Positions 36,848 to 45,081 of a stretch of 64,000 bases of DNA are shown piece after piece; within the stretch, counting starts at the first letter, position 1; every line of letters begins with the position of its first letter. The stretch is from Niastella yeongjuensis. GTDB taxonomy: Bacteria > Bacteroidota > Bacteroidia > Chitinophagales > Chitinophagaceae. Both the position numbers and the translations under genes were made by a program. The stretch lies in contig NZ_FOCZ01000004.1 in NCBI RefSeq assembly GCF_900110245.1, positions 558,001 through 622,000 on the forward strand. Reading direction: 5' to 3'. The notes beneath the pieces were generated by a model. That model did no database searches. It was given only the letters and a program-made list of their open reading frames with translations, and had not been told where the DNA came from.

Positions 36848-37042
36848 TGTTGTAAACGACGCTTCTTTGGAAGTAGAAAAATAGGCAGTGAACGCCATCA
36901 TATTGTATGGGAGATAATAAATACCTCCCCGGTAACCCGTATGTATGGTAAATATATGAGTGTGGCCATCACCAAAAATTATATGCTGGTGGCCGATGAT
37001 GCCGCCAATACTATCTGGTGTGTAATACCGGCTTCAAAATAA
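36848..37042 (+). pseudogene. 3'-end relic of a sorbosone/PQQ-type sugar dehydrogenase
   Basis: One frame is open from 36848 to TAA 37042. Its last 33 residues (from ATG 36941) read GKYMSVAITKNYMLVADDAA then NTIWCVIPASK, which resembles the last propeller blade of soluble PQQ-dependent or L-sorbosone dehydrogenases (usual form ...SV..D..LL..DD....IWR...). The rest of the roughly 400-residue gene is absent. Identification rests on a short match. Confidence 0.5.
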
Positions 37043-37103
37043 GAAAGTGTTTAACTTGTTTTACTTTTACCTATATTCGTCATAACCCGAAGCAAGTTAT
37101 ATT

Positions 37104-37850
37104 ATGAAAGCACCCGTATTTCTGATGCTGGCATTATTTACCGTAACCGCCCATGCACAAAATAATCTCAACAATTACAAATATGTAATTGTACCTGAAA
37201 AGTTCTCCTTTTCCAAGTCTGAAAATCAATATGGTTTGAACTCTTTAGTAAGAGACCTGCTGGAAGAAAAAGGCTTTACTGCGTTTATGAGCAATGGCCA
37301 GATCCCGCAGGATGTGGCTGCCAACAAGTGCAGTGCACTGATGGCCGATGTAGCCGAGAAAAAAGGGCTTTTTGTTACCAATCTTACCCTCCTGTTAAAG
37401 GATTGCCAGGGTAATGTGATTTTCAAAAGCAAAGAAGGCAAAAGCCGCGAAAAGGAATTTCCGGTTGCCTACGACGGCGCATTGAGAGATGCCTATACTA
37501 CTTTGAAAGCAGCGCCCTATCAATATGATGGTACTATATTCGCACAAGCCCCCGCACAAACTGCCACAGCCATTCCGGTAGCGGTTGCTCCTGCGGCAGC
37601 AGTAGCCACTTCAGCTGCCATTACGGATGCCACGGGCACCTTATATGCCCAGGTCACCCCAAATGGATTTCAGTTGATAGATACAACGCCCAAAAAAGTG
37701 ATGTCATTGCTCAAAACTTCACAACCCGATTATTACATTGCACAAAATGGTGCCGTAGCCGGTGTTGTTTTCAAGAAAAACGAAGAGTGGCTGTATGAGT
37801 ATTACAAAGATGACAAACTGGTAAGCCAGAAATTGCAGATCAAGTTTTAA
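37104..37850 (+). CDS. Conserved hypothetical exported protein
   Basis: A protein of 248 residues with a clear signal peptide (MKAPVFLMLALFTVTAHAQ). Residues 20-150 form a mixed domain starting NYKYVIVPEKFSFSKSENQY and LNSLVRDLLEEKGFTAFMSN, a pattern I know only from uncharacterized Bacteroidota proteins. An alanine/proline-rich linker (about 152-175) follows, and then a C-terminal segment ending in LYEYYKDDKLVSQKLQIKF. No catalytic motif is evident. It is closed by a very strong terminator. Confidence 0.75.
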   Translation: MKAPVFLMLALFTVTAHAQNNLNNYKYVIVPEKFSFSKSENQYGLNSLVRDLLEEKGFTAFMSNGQIPQDVAANKCSALMADVAEKKGLFVTNLTLLLKDCQGNVIFKSKEGKSREKEFPVAYDGALRDAYTTLKAAPYQYDGTIFAQAPAQTATAIPVAVAPAAAVATSAAITDATGTLYAQVTPNGFQLIDTTPKKVMSLLKTSQPDYYIAQNGAVAGVVFKKNEEWLYEYYKDDKLVSQKLQIKF

Positions 37851-37870
37851 GCTATTCAACAATAATTGAA

Positions 37871-37911
37871 AAGAAAAGTCTCCCGATGCATCGGGAGACT
37901 TTTCTTTTTTT
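37871..37911 (+). terminator. Rho-independent terminator in a perfect 36-base palindrome
   Basis: Positions 37871-37906 are perfectly self-complementary: a 16-base arm (aagaaaagtctcccga) around TGCA. A T-run continues to 37911. It ends the 37104 gene and insulates the protease-nuclease gene that follows. Confidence 0.92.
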
Positions 37912-37999
37912 GATAACATAAACACCGTTTTAAAACGGTATTTTCTTCTTTGGGATTTACCTACCTTAGGAATATCATCTCCCCTTAAAATTTACCATT

Positions 38000-40141
38000 A
38001 TGCCAATCGAAAAAATCGATAACCGGCTGCGCAAGCTCCTTGCCAGCATCGAAAACAACGACCAGCAACTTTCCAAAGAACTTAAAAGCAAACGAAAGGA
38101 TGCCAACATACTGACCAAAGCCCGATCGCTTGCTCCCCAGATACTTGAAACTGTAAATGAATCATTTGTAGAATCAATGCCGCTGGATGATTTTACGGAA
38201 GCCGTCATCCTTCCGGTCGGGCGTCCGGTTCTAACCATCTTTCATAATGATGCAGAATTGACGTTCACGGATCCTGAAAGCGAAATATGGCGAGAACGGC
38301 TTATTAATGCCAGAAGTACACTGGCCGGAGTAATCCCTTCCGTTGGCCGCGTGGAAGTGGCCAATCACCCTATATATGACTGGCTGGGCACCGGCTGGCT
38401 GGTTGACAAAAATATTATTGTAACCAACCGGCATGTGGCAGAAATATTTGGCAAAAGCACTGGCTTTGAATTTGATTTTCGCCTGAATGCAACCGGTCAA
38501 AAGATGGGCAGCTCCATCGATCTGCTGCAAGAAGACAACAACCCGGCTAAGGCGCTTTTTAAAGTACAAAAGATATTACACATCGAGCCTGAGCCAGGGC
38601 CAGACATTGCTTTTTTGCTGGTGGATCAAACACAGGGCATTTTACCATCCGAGTTATTGCTCAGCACCGATACCATTTCTGCAGATTCGAATGTGGCGGT
38701 AATAGGCTATCCCGCAAAAGACAGCCGGATGCCCGATGTGGCACTAATGGAAAGGCTTTTTGGCAATGTTTATGATAAGAAACGGCTTGCTCCGGGCAAG
38801 ATCACTGGTGTACAGCCAGCCAGGCTATTGCACGATTGTTCCACTTTAGGCGGATGTTCAGGCGGTGCAGTGGTTGACCTGGGAACAGGCGGTATTGTAG
38901 GCCTTCACTTTGCAGGGCGTTTCATGGAATCGAATTTTGCGGTACCGGCAAAAATTGTCAGGGAGGTGCTGAGCAGGGTCACCAAACTGCCGGGCAGTAA
39001 CGGCAATGGAAAGCTGGCCGCCGCTTCCAATGGCAAACCGGTTAAACCTAACCAAAGCCCGGCTTCCGAAACAACTGTATCAAAAACTGATCTGCAAGCT
39101 GCCCCACCAACAAACAATAAACAGGACAACCAATGTACGTTCACGATACCCCTTCAGATCACGGTTTCCATTGGACAACCGTCCATCGTTGCCCAAACGC
39201 AGGCACCCGTTAATACAGCATCTGCAGCAACGCATGTAAAGTCGGCTGATGAAATAGACAACGATGAATTGATCATGGAAGGCCGGGCAGAAGATTTTGA
39301 CGACCGGGAAGGTTATAAAGAAGATTTCCTTGGCGATGGCTTTGAAGTGCCATTACCCGAAGCTAATAGCGAACGCAGGAAAAACGATCTGCTTACCTAT
39401 ACCAATAAGGGTAATGAAGACCATGTGTTACGGTACGAACATTTCTCCGTTTCCATGAGCAAGGCCCGTCGCATGTGTATTTTCAGTGCCTGCAACGTAG
39501 ATGGCCGTACTGCAACGGGTGGACTTGACCGGGTGCCCTGGCGACTGGACCCAAGAATTCCAAAAGAGGCGCAAATCATCAAGGAATGTTATGGAGCGCC
39601 CCCGAAGTTCAGCCGGGGACATATGACCCGCCGCGAAGACCCTGTATGGGGTAATACAACCGCAAAATCACTCGGCAATGCGGATTCCATGACGGTCACT
39701 AACGTTACCCCTCAAATGCAAACTTTCAATGCACCCGTTTGGCTGGCACTTGAAAATTATGCTTTGCAACATGCACGTGATGATAAAATGCGTATTTCTG
39801 TATTCACCGGGCCTATTCTTAAATCAAACGATCCCGTAAAATTCGGCGTGAAAGTGCCTGTTGAATTCTGGAAGGTAATTGCATTTATTCATGATGAAAC
39901 CGGAGAACTGAGCGCCACCGGTTACAGGATGTCGCAGAAAGACCATTTACCAGAAGAGGAATTCGTATTTGGTGAGTTCGAAACGGCCCAGCTGTCGATA
40001 AAAAAGATCGAAAACCTGACCGGACTGTCTTTCGGGTTCCTTTCTGACCATGACCCGTTGAATAATGCCAATGAAGCATTCGAAGGAGTTGATATAAAAG
40101 ATCCGCCACTGACAGACGTGCGGGAAATAAAATTCAAATAA
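38000..40141 (+). CDS. Trypsin-like serine protease fused to a DNA/RNA non-specific endonuclease
   Basis: A protein of 713 residues without signal peptide or membrane segment, so probably cytoplasmic. Residues 1-50 are a charged helical stretch, possibly an adaptor or coiled coil. Residues about 100-330 are a trypsin/V8-type protease with His145 (TNRHVAE), Asp202 (GPDIAFLLV) and Ser287 (GGCSGGAVV). Residues about 335-470 are a low-complexity linker. Residues about 475-700 are a NUC-type DNA/RNA non-specific endonuclease: His541 in FSRGHMTRRED, then NVTPQMQTFN with Asn571 and Asn577 as likely metal or structural ligands. Terminators on both sides make it a stand-alone gene. Protease-nuclease fusions suggest a suicide or defence effector (inference); a nutritional role is less likely without export. 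Confidence 0.88.
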   Translation: MPIEKIDNRLRKLLASIENNDQQLSKELKSKRKDANILTKARSLAPQILETVNESFVESMPLDDFTEAVILPVGRPVLTIFHNDAELTFTDPESEIWRERLINARSTLAGVIPSVGRVEVANHPIYDWLGTGWLVDKNIIVTNRHVAEIFGKSTGFEFDFRLNATGQKMGSSIDLLQEDNNPAKALFKVQKILHIEPEPGPDIAFLLVDQTQGILPSELLLSTDTISADSNVAVIGYPAKDSRMPDVALMERLFGNVYDKKRLAPGKITGVQPARLLHDCSTLGGCSGGAVVDLGTGGIVGLHFAGRFMESNFAVPAKIVREVLSRVTKLPGSNGNGKLAAASNGKPVKPNQSPASETTVSKTDLQAAPPTNNKQDNQCTFTIPLQITVSIGQPSIVAQTQAPVNTASAATHVKSADEIDNDELIMEGRAEDFDDREGYKEDFLGDGFEVPLPEANSERRKNDLLTYTNKGNEDHVLRYEHFSVSMSKARRMCIFSACNVDGRTATGGLDRVPWRLDPRIPKEAQIIKECYGAPPKFSRGHMTRREDPVWGNTTAKSLGNADSMTVTNVTPQMQTFNAPVWLALENYALQHARDDKMRISVFTGPILKSNDPVKFGVKVPVEFWKVIAFIHDETGELSATGYRMSQKDHLPEEEFVFGEFETAQLSIKKIENLTGLSFGFLSDHDPLNNANEAFEGVDIKDPPLTDVREIKFK

Positions 40142-40174
40142 GATCTGCCGCTTAACTAAGCGCTTTAATAAGTT

Positions 40175-40202
40175 AGCCTCCCATACTCCGGGAGGCTTTT
40201 TT
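40175..40202 (+). terminator. Rho-independent terminator behind the protease-nuclease gene
   Basis: Stem AGCCTCCC (40175-40182) pairs with GGGAGGCT (40190-40197) over a seven-base loop, followed by T6. A smaller stem CGCTTA/TAAGCG precedes it at 40149-40162. Confidence 0.9.
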
Positions 40203-40447
40203 GTTGCCGGTTAGCGCCGGGGAGTGGCTCCTGATGGACACTTCCCGATGACCCACGCAGAAACATCCCCGGCAATAACCGGCGCCAATTCATTTTTCTT
40301 TTTGGTGGTACTTAATATCAACGTGCGCAGCCATAATTATATTATTAAAACACAAAAATGTCGTATGCCCCTATTCGGTATCCCGGATTTGGAAACAACG
40401 AGCAGTAATTGAGCCACATTCCCGCCTGTGCACCGCCCTTATTTTGA
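40203..40447. other. Gene-free stretch, probably decayed sequence
   Basis: No convincing gene, repeat or RNA is seen here. A 62-codon frame at 40224 shows no recognisable protein pattern. The stretch leads directly into an AraC 3' fragment, so it may include its degraded 5' part. Confidence 0.5.
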
Positions 40448-40732
40448 GTCATCAGGCACAATGGGTTACCAACTGTTCAGTATTTTGCAGACCACCTGCA
40501 TATTTCGGCTAATTATTTGAGTGATATGCTGCGCATTTCAACCAAACAAAGCGCACAGAACCATATTCAAAATAAGGTGATCGAAATGGCCAGGGCCCTG
40601 CTCAGTACCTCGAATTTGTCTGTAGCGGAGATTGCCTGCCAATTGGGGTTTGAACGCCCGCAATCGTTAAACAGGTTATTTAAAAAGAAGACGACCATTT
40701 CGCCGTTGGAGTACAGGGACTCGTTTAATTAA
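40448..40732 (+). pseudogene. AraC-family regulator, C-terminal DNA-binding fragment
   Basis: The frame is open from 40448 after a TGA. It encodes only the double helix-turn-helix of an AraC regulator: GLPTVQYFADHLHISANYLS for the first and LSVAEIACQLGFERPQSLNR for the second, ending FKKKTTISPLEYRDSFN. The N-terminal sensor domain, about 190 residues, is missing. ATG 40517 could start a shorter product, but this would remove the first helix-turn-helix. Confidence 0.8.
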
Positions 40733-40859
40733 GGTTTCGTCTATAAAAACATCCATTTTATCTAATCTGCCAAATATTTCCAGGAAATTTTTATTTTTAC
40801 AGCACACCACCCAGAAAAAACTTCCGACCAGAAACTAATGCCTTTTAAATCAGGCAAGA

Positions 40860-41633
40860 ATGATGCGTATTAAAATTTTTCGTGGAAATATATTATTGCT
40901 TTTTTTGATCCTGCTTTGCCGCCTTTCCGTTGCCCAGGTAGTGATCAAAGGTACCGTGTATGATAAACAGGCCCGTTTTGGCGTACCCAACGTAAGCGTG
41001 CTGAGCACTTCCGGCATCGGCACCATTACTGATACACTTGGGCACTACTCGCTAAAAGTGCCCAATAGCGACTCCATTTACTTTTCGTACCTCGGGAAAA
41101 GTACCGAAAAGTTCCTGGTGAACAGATTGCAGCCCGATCAGCCGCTGGACATCAGTTTGCCCGTTTCGGTTGACATGTTGCCCTCCGTATATGTTAAACC
41201 GCCCAGTTACCACATGGACTCACTGGCCAACCGCCTGGAAAATAAAAAGATCTTTGACTATGAGTCTGAGTATCTTACCACACCTGGCGGTTTTGGCGTT
41301 GGAGTTAGTTTTGAAGCCATATTCAATGCCAAAAGGATCAAAAGACTGGAGCGTTTCCGGGGTTTCCTGATCAGACAGGAACAGGATAAATATGTTGACC
41401 ATCGCTTCAACAAGGCCCTGGTAAGGCGCATAACCGGACTTACCTCACCCGCGCTGGATTCATTTATGGTGGAATACCGGCCCACGTATGAAACGATCCA
41501 GAGTTTTGAAACAGACTACGATTATTATTCTTACATCAAGTCATGTGGGCAGTCCTTTATTGCCATGTGGAAGCAGGATCACCCATTTGAAGTAAGTGAT
41601 TCCACCCGTTCCGCTGTCAACACCAGTAATTGA
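40860..41633 (+). CDS. Exported protein with carboxypeptidase-regulatory-like (CarboxypepD_reg) domain
   Basis: A protein of 257 residues with signal peptide (ending near LCRLSVAQ). Residues about 27-105 are the beta-sandwich domain seen at the start of SusC proteins: VVIKGTVYDKQARFGVPNVS, GTITDTLGHYSLKVPNSDSI. The remaining 150 residues (PSYHMDSLANRLENKKIFDY, RFRGFLIRQEQDKYVDHRFN) belong to an uncharacterized C-terminal region common in Bacteroidota proteins of this layout. It is likely periplasmic or outer-membrane-associated. No TonB-dependent barrel is nearby, so it is a free-standing member. Confidence 0.8.
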   Translation: MMRIKIFRGNILLLFLILLCRLSVAQVVIKGTVYDKQARFGVPNVSVLSTSGIGTITDTLGHYSLKVPNSDSIYFSYLGKSTEKFLVNRLQPDQPLDISLPVSVDMLPSVYVKPPSYHMDSLANRLENKKIFDYESEYLTTPGGFGVGVSFEAIFNAKRIKRLERFRGFLIRQEQDKYVDHRFNKALVRRITGLTSPALDSFMVEYRPTYETIQSFETDYDYYSYIKSCGQSFIAMWKQDHPFEVSDSTRSAVNTSN

Positions 41634-41650
41634 GGAAAGAAAGGGTACCC

Positions 41651-42361
41651 TCACCCTATTCTTTTGTACATCCAATACGGGAGTCTTTTCATAATGAAAG
41701 CAATAAGCGCCCAGCGTTTGGTAATGTAGGCTACCCGCTTTTTTACCGCTATGGCCGCCCTGATCTGTTGTGCCGCGGTAGGAACTTCTGCCACCCAGAA
41801 CTGTCCATTTCCTTTAGCCATTTTGGTTTTTACAAAACCCGGCCTGATATCCGTTACCACAATATTGGACTGTAGCTTTTGCGCTTTTATATTCAGTCCT
41901 TCGGCATAATTACTTACATAGGCTTTGCTGGCACTGTAGGCGGGCGTCCAGCTATTACCCCTAAGCGCTGCAACGGAGGAGATCACCGCCAGCTGGCCAT
42001 GGCCCTGTTTCAGGAAATAATTAAACGTATAGGCGGCTGTTTTTACAAAACCCATCACATTGGTGGTGGTGGAATCTATTTCGGTTTGTGCTATCAATTC
42101 GGTGGAAGGATCACCATAACCTGCACTATAGATCAACAGATCGAGACCACCCAGCTGGTTTATCATCGATTGCAGCCTTTCTTCTATATGAGCGGTCTGT
42201 ACATCAAAACAATCGGTATGCAGTGTTGGATATTGCTTTTTCAATTCCAGTAACAATTCGGCCCGCCTGCCGGTAATGGCTACGGCATGGCCCAATGACA
42301 GGTATTGCTGAGCCAGTTCCCGGCCCATGCCGGAAGTAGCGCCGATAATGATGATCTTCAT
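41651..42361 (-). CDS. Short-chain dehydrogenase/reductase
   Basis: An intact SDR of 236 residues: cofactor motif MKIIIIGATSGMGRELAQQY, LIYSAGYGDPS in place of NNAG, catalytic Tyr-x-x-x-Lys in PAYSASKAYVSNYAE, and a preceding AVISSVAALRG serine strand. Proteins of this size reduce or oxidise diverse alcohols and ketones with NAD(P)H. The gene is divergent from a Crp/Fnr regulator 39 bases away, which probably controls it. Confidence 0.92.
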   Translation of the reverse strand: MKIIIIGATSGMGRELAQQYLSLGHAVAITGRRAELLLELKKQYPTLHTDCFDVQTAHIEERLQSMINQLGGLDLLIYSAGYGDPSTELIAQTEIDSTTTNVMGFVKTAAYTFNYFLKQGHGQLAVISSVAALRGNSWTPAYSASKAYVSNYAEGLNIKAQKLQSNIVVTDIRPGFVKTKMAKGNGQFWVAEVPTAAQQIRAAIAVKKRVAYITKRWALIAFIMKRLPYWMYKRIG

Positions 42362-42387
42362 ATTTACACAAAGTACTACAGATCGTT

Positions 42388-42395
42388 TATATTTG
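42388..42395 (+). promoter_or_regulatory. Putative Bacteroidota -7 promoter box
   Basis: TATATTTG fits the Bacteroidota sigma-70 consensus TAnnTTTG. It ends five bases before the ATG at 42401, which would give an almost leaderless mRNA. No clear -33 TTG is found at the right distance, so support is partial. Confidence 0.35.
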
Positions 42396-42400
42396 TTTCA

Positions 42401-42982
42401 ATGCACGAAACACTACTTTCCTATATCAGGGAACATTCCGCAACGCCGCTCACCGATACCGAGATCGAAGTGATCAAAGCAGTATTTGTTCCCAGGCAAA
42501 TAAAAAAGCGGCAGTTCTTTTTGAAGGAAGGGGAAGTGTGCAAATATTCTGCCTTCATCGTAAAAGGTGCCATGCGGCAATACCGCGTTGATGACAAAGG
42601 GGTAGAACATATTTTACGCCTCTCTATTGAAAACTGGTGGGTATCTGACCGGGAAAGCTATATTATGCTTACACCTTCCCGCTACTATATAGATGCATGG
42701 GAAGATTGCGAATTGTTAACACTTACCAGGGCCGATTTCCTGGACAAATTAAGCCTGATACCTGCCATCAATGAAATGGCCAAAAAGATGGACGAAAATT
42801 TCGCCATCGCCGCCCAACGAAGGGTTTCTTCCATCAGCCTGTCGGCTGAAGAACGTTATGCAGAACTGGTTCAAACCTACCCGGAATTCCTGCAACGCTT
42901 TCCCCAGCACCTCATTGCCTCCTACCTGGGCATTACCCGGGAAACGCTCAGCCGCCTGCGCAGTCACGCTGCCAGGAAATAG
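42401..42982 (+). CDS. Crp/Fnr-family transcriptional regulator
   Basis: A protein of 193 residues from ATG 42401; a longer frame reaches back to 42305 into the divergent SDR gene and is unlikely. The cyclic-nucleotide-binding-like barrel covers about 20-120 (FFLKEGEVCKYSAFIVKGAM, RLSIENWWVSDRESYI), and a reduced winged helix ends the protein (FPQHLIASYLGITRETLSRL). Members of this small Bacteroidota group usually regulate an adjacent oxidoreductase. Here the neighbours are an SDR (divergent) and a pirin 80 bases downstream. Confidence 0.9.
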   Translation: MHETLLSYIREHSATPLTDTEIEVIKAVFVPRQIKKRQFFLKEGEVCKYSAFIVKGAMRQYRVDDKGVEHILRLSIENWWVSDRESYIMLTPSRYYIDAWEDCELLTLTRADFLDKLSLIPAINEMAKKMDENFAIAAQRRVSSISLSAEERYAELVQTYPEFLQRFPQHLIASYLGITRETLSRLRSHAARK

Positions 42983-42996
42983 CACCCCACATATTT

Positions 42997-43012
42997 TGTG
43001 ACATAGATCATC
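42997..43012. promoter_or_regulatory. Possible Crp-type operator upstream of pirin
   Basis: TGTGA-N6-TCATC partly matches the palindromic Crp site TGTGA-N6-TCACA (eight of ten core bases). It lies about 50 bases upstream of the pirin start and just after the Crp/Fnr gene. The binding preference of this regulator is unknown. Confidence 0.25.
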
Positions 43013-43062
43013 GTTTCCCGGGCCCGTACGGTTGCAACTTTGTGGTGTAAAGAAGTTATACA

Positions 43063-43938
43063 ATGAAAAAGAAGATCATTTTTACATCGCAAGGCCACCG
43101 GGCCGATATAGGCGAATACAAGATCAATCGCATTTTACCTAACCGCTATGCAGATGCTGTAGGGCCGTTTGTTTTTCTCGATCACCTGATGCCCGCCACG
43201 CATTCCCCCAACGCAGCTGTTAAGAAAGTAGATGGAACCGGGGCGCATCCGCACCGGGGGATCGCTACGCTTACCTATATCATTAATGGGGAAGCCGATC
43301 ATTTTGACAGCGCAGGCCATCACGCCAAAGTAAGATCGGGCGGTGCGCAATGGATGAAAGCCGGTAATGGCATTATCCACGACGAAGCTGTAAATGTGGA
43401 CGTGGAAGCCAATGACCTGTTAACGCATGCCATGCAATTCTGGATCAATTTGCCCGCCGCTCAAAAAGCAACAGGGCCTGCTTATTTACCAGTACAGGCA
43501 GGCGATGTACCCAAACAACTATTACCCGCCCATGCAGGCTGGATAAAAGTGATTGCCGGGGAATATGAAAACCTGGTATCAGCGATCCCTTCTTATTCCG
43601 GGCAATTATTATATCATATTCAACTGAACGCAGGCAGTCATTTTACAATTGATACAAAATCTGAATGGGAATATGCTGCTTTCTTCCCTTTACAGGGCGC
43701 CGTAGTAAATAATACGGAATATGTAGGGGGCGATTTTCTATTGTTTGATAATGAGGAAGGAGAAATTGAACTCAGCAATATGGGTCAGTCCCCTGCCGAT
43801 ATCATTTTATTTGGGGGTGAACCCTATCAAGAACCCATTGTTTCCTATGGCCCTTTTGTAATGAATACCCAACAAGAGATTGCAGCGGCCTACCGGGATT
43901 TTCATGCCGGGAAATATGGTGAAATAAAATATCAATAA
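43063..43938 (+). CDS. Pirin-family bicupin protein
   Basis: A protein of 291 residues, normal for pirins. The N-terminal cupin has the metal-binding set of the family: GAHPHRGIATLTYIINGEAD (two His), SAGHHAKVRSGGAQWMKAGN and IIHDE (His and Glu). The C-terminal cupin is shorter and lacks obvious ligands. Pirins act as iron-dependent quercetin dioxygenases or as redox-responsive regulators. It is co-directional with and 80 bases behind the Crp/Fnr regulator, so it is probably in its regulon. Confidence 0.92.
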   Translation: MKKKIIFTSQGHRADIGEYKINRILPNRYADAVGPFVFLDHLMPATHSPNAAVKKVDGTGAHPHRGIATLTYIINGEADHFDSAGHHAKVRSGGAQWMKAGNGIIHDEAVNVDVEANDLLTHAMQFWINLPAAQKATGPAYLPVQAGDVPKQLLPAHAGWIKVIAGEYENLVSAIPSYSGQLLYHIQLNAGSHFTIDTKSEWEYAAFFPLQGAVVNNTEYVGGDFLLFDNEEGEIELSNMGQSPADIILFGGEPYQEPIVSYGPFVMNTQQEIAAAYRDFHAGKYGEIKYQ

Positions 43939-43972
43939 AAAAAGAGAAGAGGTTAAAGTGTTAACGAGGCAG

Positions 43973-44045
43973 GAAGTAAGAAGTAGGAAGTAAGAGGTAA
44001 GAAGTAAGAAGCTCGCGAATTTCCTACTTCCTACCTCTTACTTCG
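43973..44045. repeat. Inverted pair of 7-base tandem repeats
   Basis: The left arm steps gaagtaa, gaagtag, gaagtaa, gaggtaa, gaagtaa from 43973. After ctcgcgaattt the right arm steps cctactt, cctacct, cttactt. The arms are near-complementary and can form a hairpin of over 20 pairs between two convergent genes. Confidence 0.92.
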
Positions 44046-44054
44046 TAAAGTTTT

Positions 44055-44096
44055 AAAAGAAGAAGGTAGTCGTTACTTAGAAGCCACCTTCTTCAA
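44055..44096 (-). terminator. Terminator of the DUF3826 gene
   Basis: Perfect nine-base arms GAAGAAGGT (44059-44067) and ACCTTCTTC (44086-44094). On the minus strand the stem is followed by TTTT. It lies 15 bases after the DUF3826 stop. Confidence 0.7.
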
Positions 44097-44110
44097 AATA
44101 TAGTCACTCT

Positions 44111-44797
44111 TTATTTCTTACCGGCAGCTGCTTTTTCAGCTTTTACCTTAGCCACATAAGCTTTGAACAGGTCGTGCCAGTTACGGCCATTGCTGTTCAG
44201 GTACTGCTCGCATTTAGTTTTGTAGATCTCGAAAATGGCAGACACCTGTTTGATACTTTTATAGTCGATCGCCTGCTCACGGGCCTGTTTCAAATACTCC
44301 AGAATTTTGCTTTCCTCTTCTGGTTTCAGGTCGGTCACGATCGCCTTGTACCCTTTCATGGTAAAGGCCACTTTGCCAATGGTGTATTGATCTAATATGT
44401 ATTCCACCTGCTCAGGAGTAAGGTCCTTGTTCAGGGCATCCATCAGGTCTTTATGCACCGAAGCAGGCAGGGCAGAATTGGCAATGATCTGGCGGTCCAT
44501 ATCGGACAACTTATTACCAGTGGCAGGGTTAATACCGGCAGGTACCGTACTGGCCGGATGCGAATTGTTCCAGTCGCGAATGGTTTTCAAATGGGTGGTA
44601 ACTGCGGCTGTTACGCGTTTTTCTTTTTCGGCATCAGACAGTTTTAAACCGGCCGACCATTCTGCCGCTTTTTTCTCCACTTCTGTATTGGATTTGGCTA
44701 AAGCAGCTGCAGCCTTTGCGCTACTATCGGCCTGTGCCAAACAAAGGACAGGCAAGGCAAATGTCAATAAAACAATAAATGGCAGGCGTTTCATCAT
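44111..44797 (-). CDS. DUF3826 family exported protein
   Basis: A protein of 228 residues from ATG 44797; a longer frame to 45031 overlaps the upstream spacer and lacks a signal. The signal peptide is MMKRLPFIVLLTFALPVLCLA. The body is helical and lysine-rich: EWSAGLKLSDAEKEKRVTAA, ANSALPASVHKDLMDALNKD, DLTPEQVEYILDQYTIGKVA, and HDLFKAYVAKVKAEKAAAG at the end. This matches DUF3826, a Bacteroidota family of unknown function often linked with glycan-use genes. No catalytic residue can be named. Confidence 0.85.
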   Translation of the reverse strand: MMKRLPFIVLLTFALPVLCLAQADSSAKAAAALAKSNTEVEKKAAEWSAGLKLSDAEKEKRVTAAVTTHLKTIRDWNNSHPASTVPAGINPATGNKLSDMDRQIIANSALPASVHKDLMDALNKDLTPEQVEYILDQYTIGKVAFTMKGYKAIVTDLKPEEESKILEYLKQAREQAIDYKSIKQVSAIFEIYKTKCEQYLNSNGRNWHDLFKAYVAKVKAEKAAAGKK

Positions 44798-45081
44798 TTT
44801 GTAAGATTGTTTGCTAAAATAATGCATAATAGAGGGCTGGAAAAATAAAAAGGTTGCATCAGGACACCTATATTTTGAACTGTAAATGAAGGCATTAGCT
44901 TTCGTTAACCTGAACCGGCTTTTCAAAAAATACAAAGGGCTCATTCCCCACTGCATTCCCAATTGTCGTGCACGCTTTCCATGAATATTCAGGATATAAA
45001 TCTGTACAAATTGCCCCGGAGGACCCAACAAATGTTAAAATGTGTGAAATTTTGGTTCCATCTTTGTGCCCTCAATCATCT

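Noticed and set aside
40224-40412. Open frame of 62 codons after the protease-nuclease gene
   Set aside because: No signal, motif or plausible domain; it starts just behind a terminator in apparently decayed sequence.
43973-44045. Inverted arms considered as terminal repeats of a small mobile element
   Set aside because: The arms are internally periodic at 7 bases, enclose only a few bases and have no target-site duplication that I can see.
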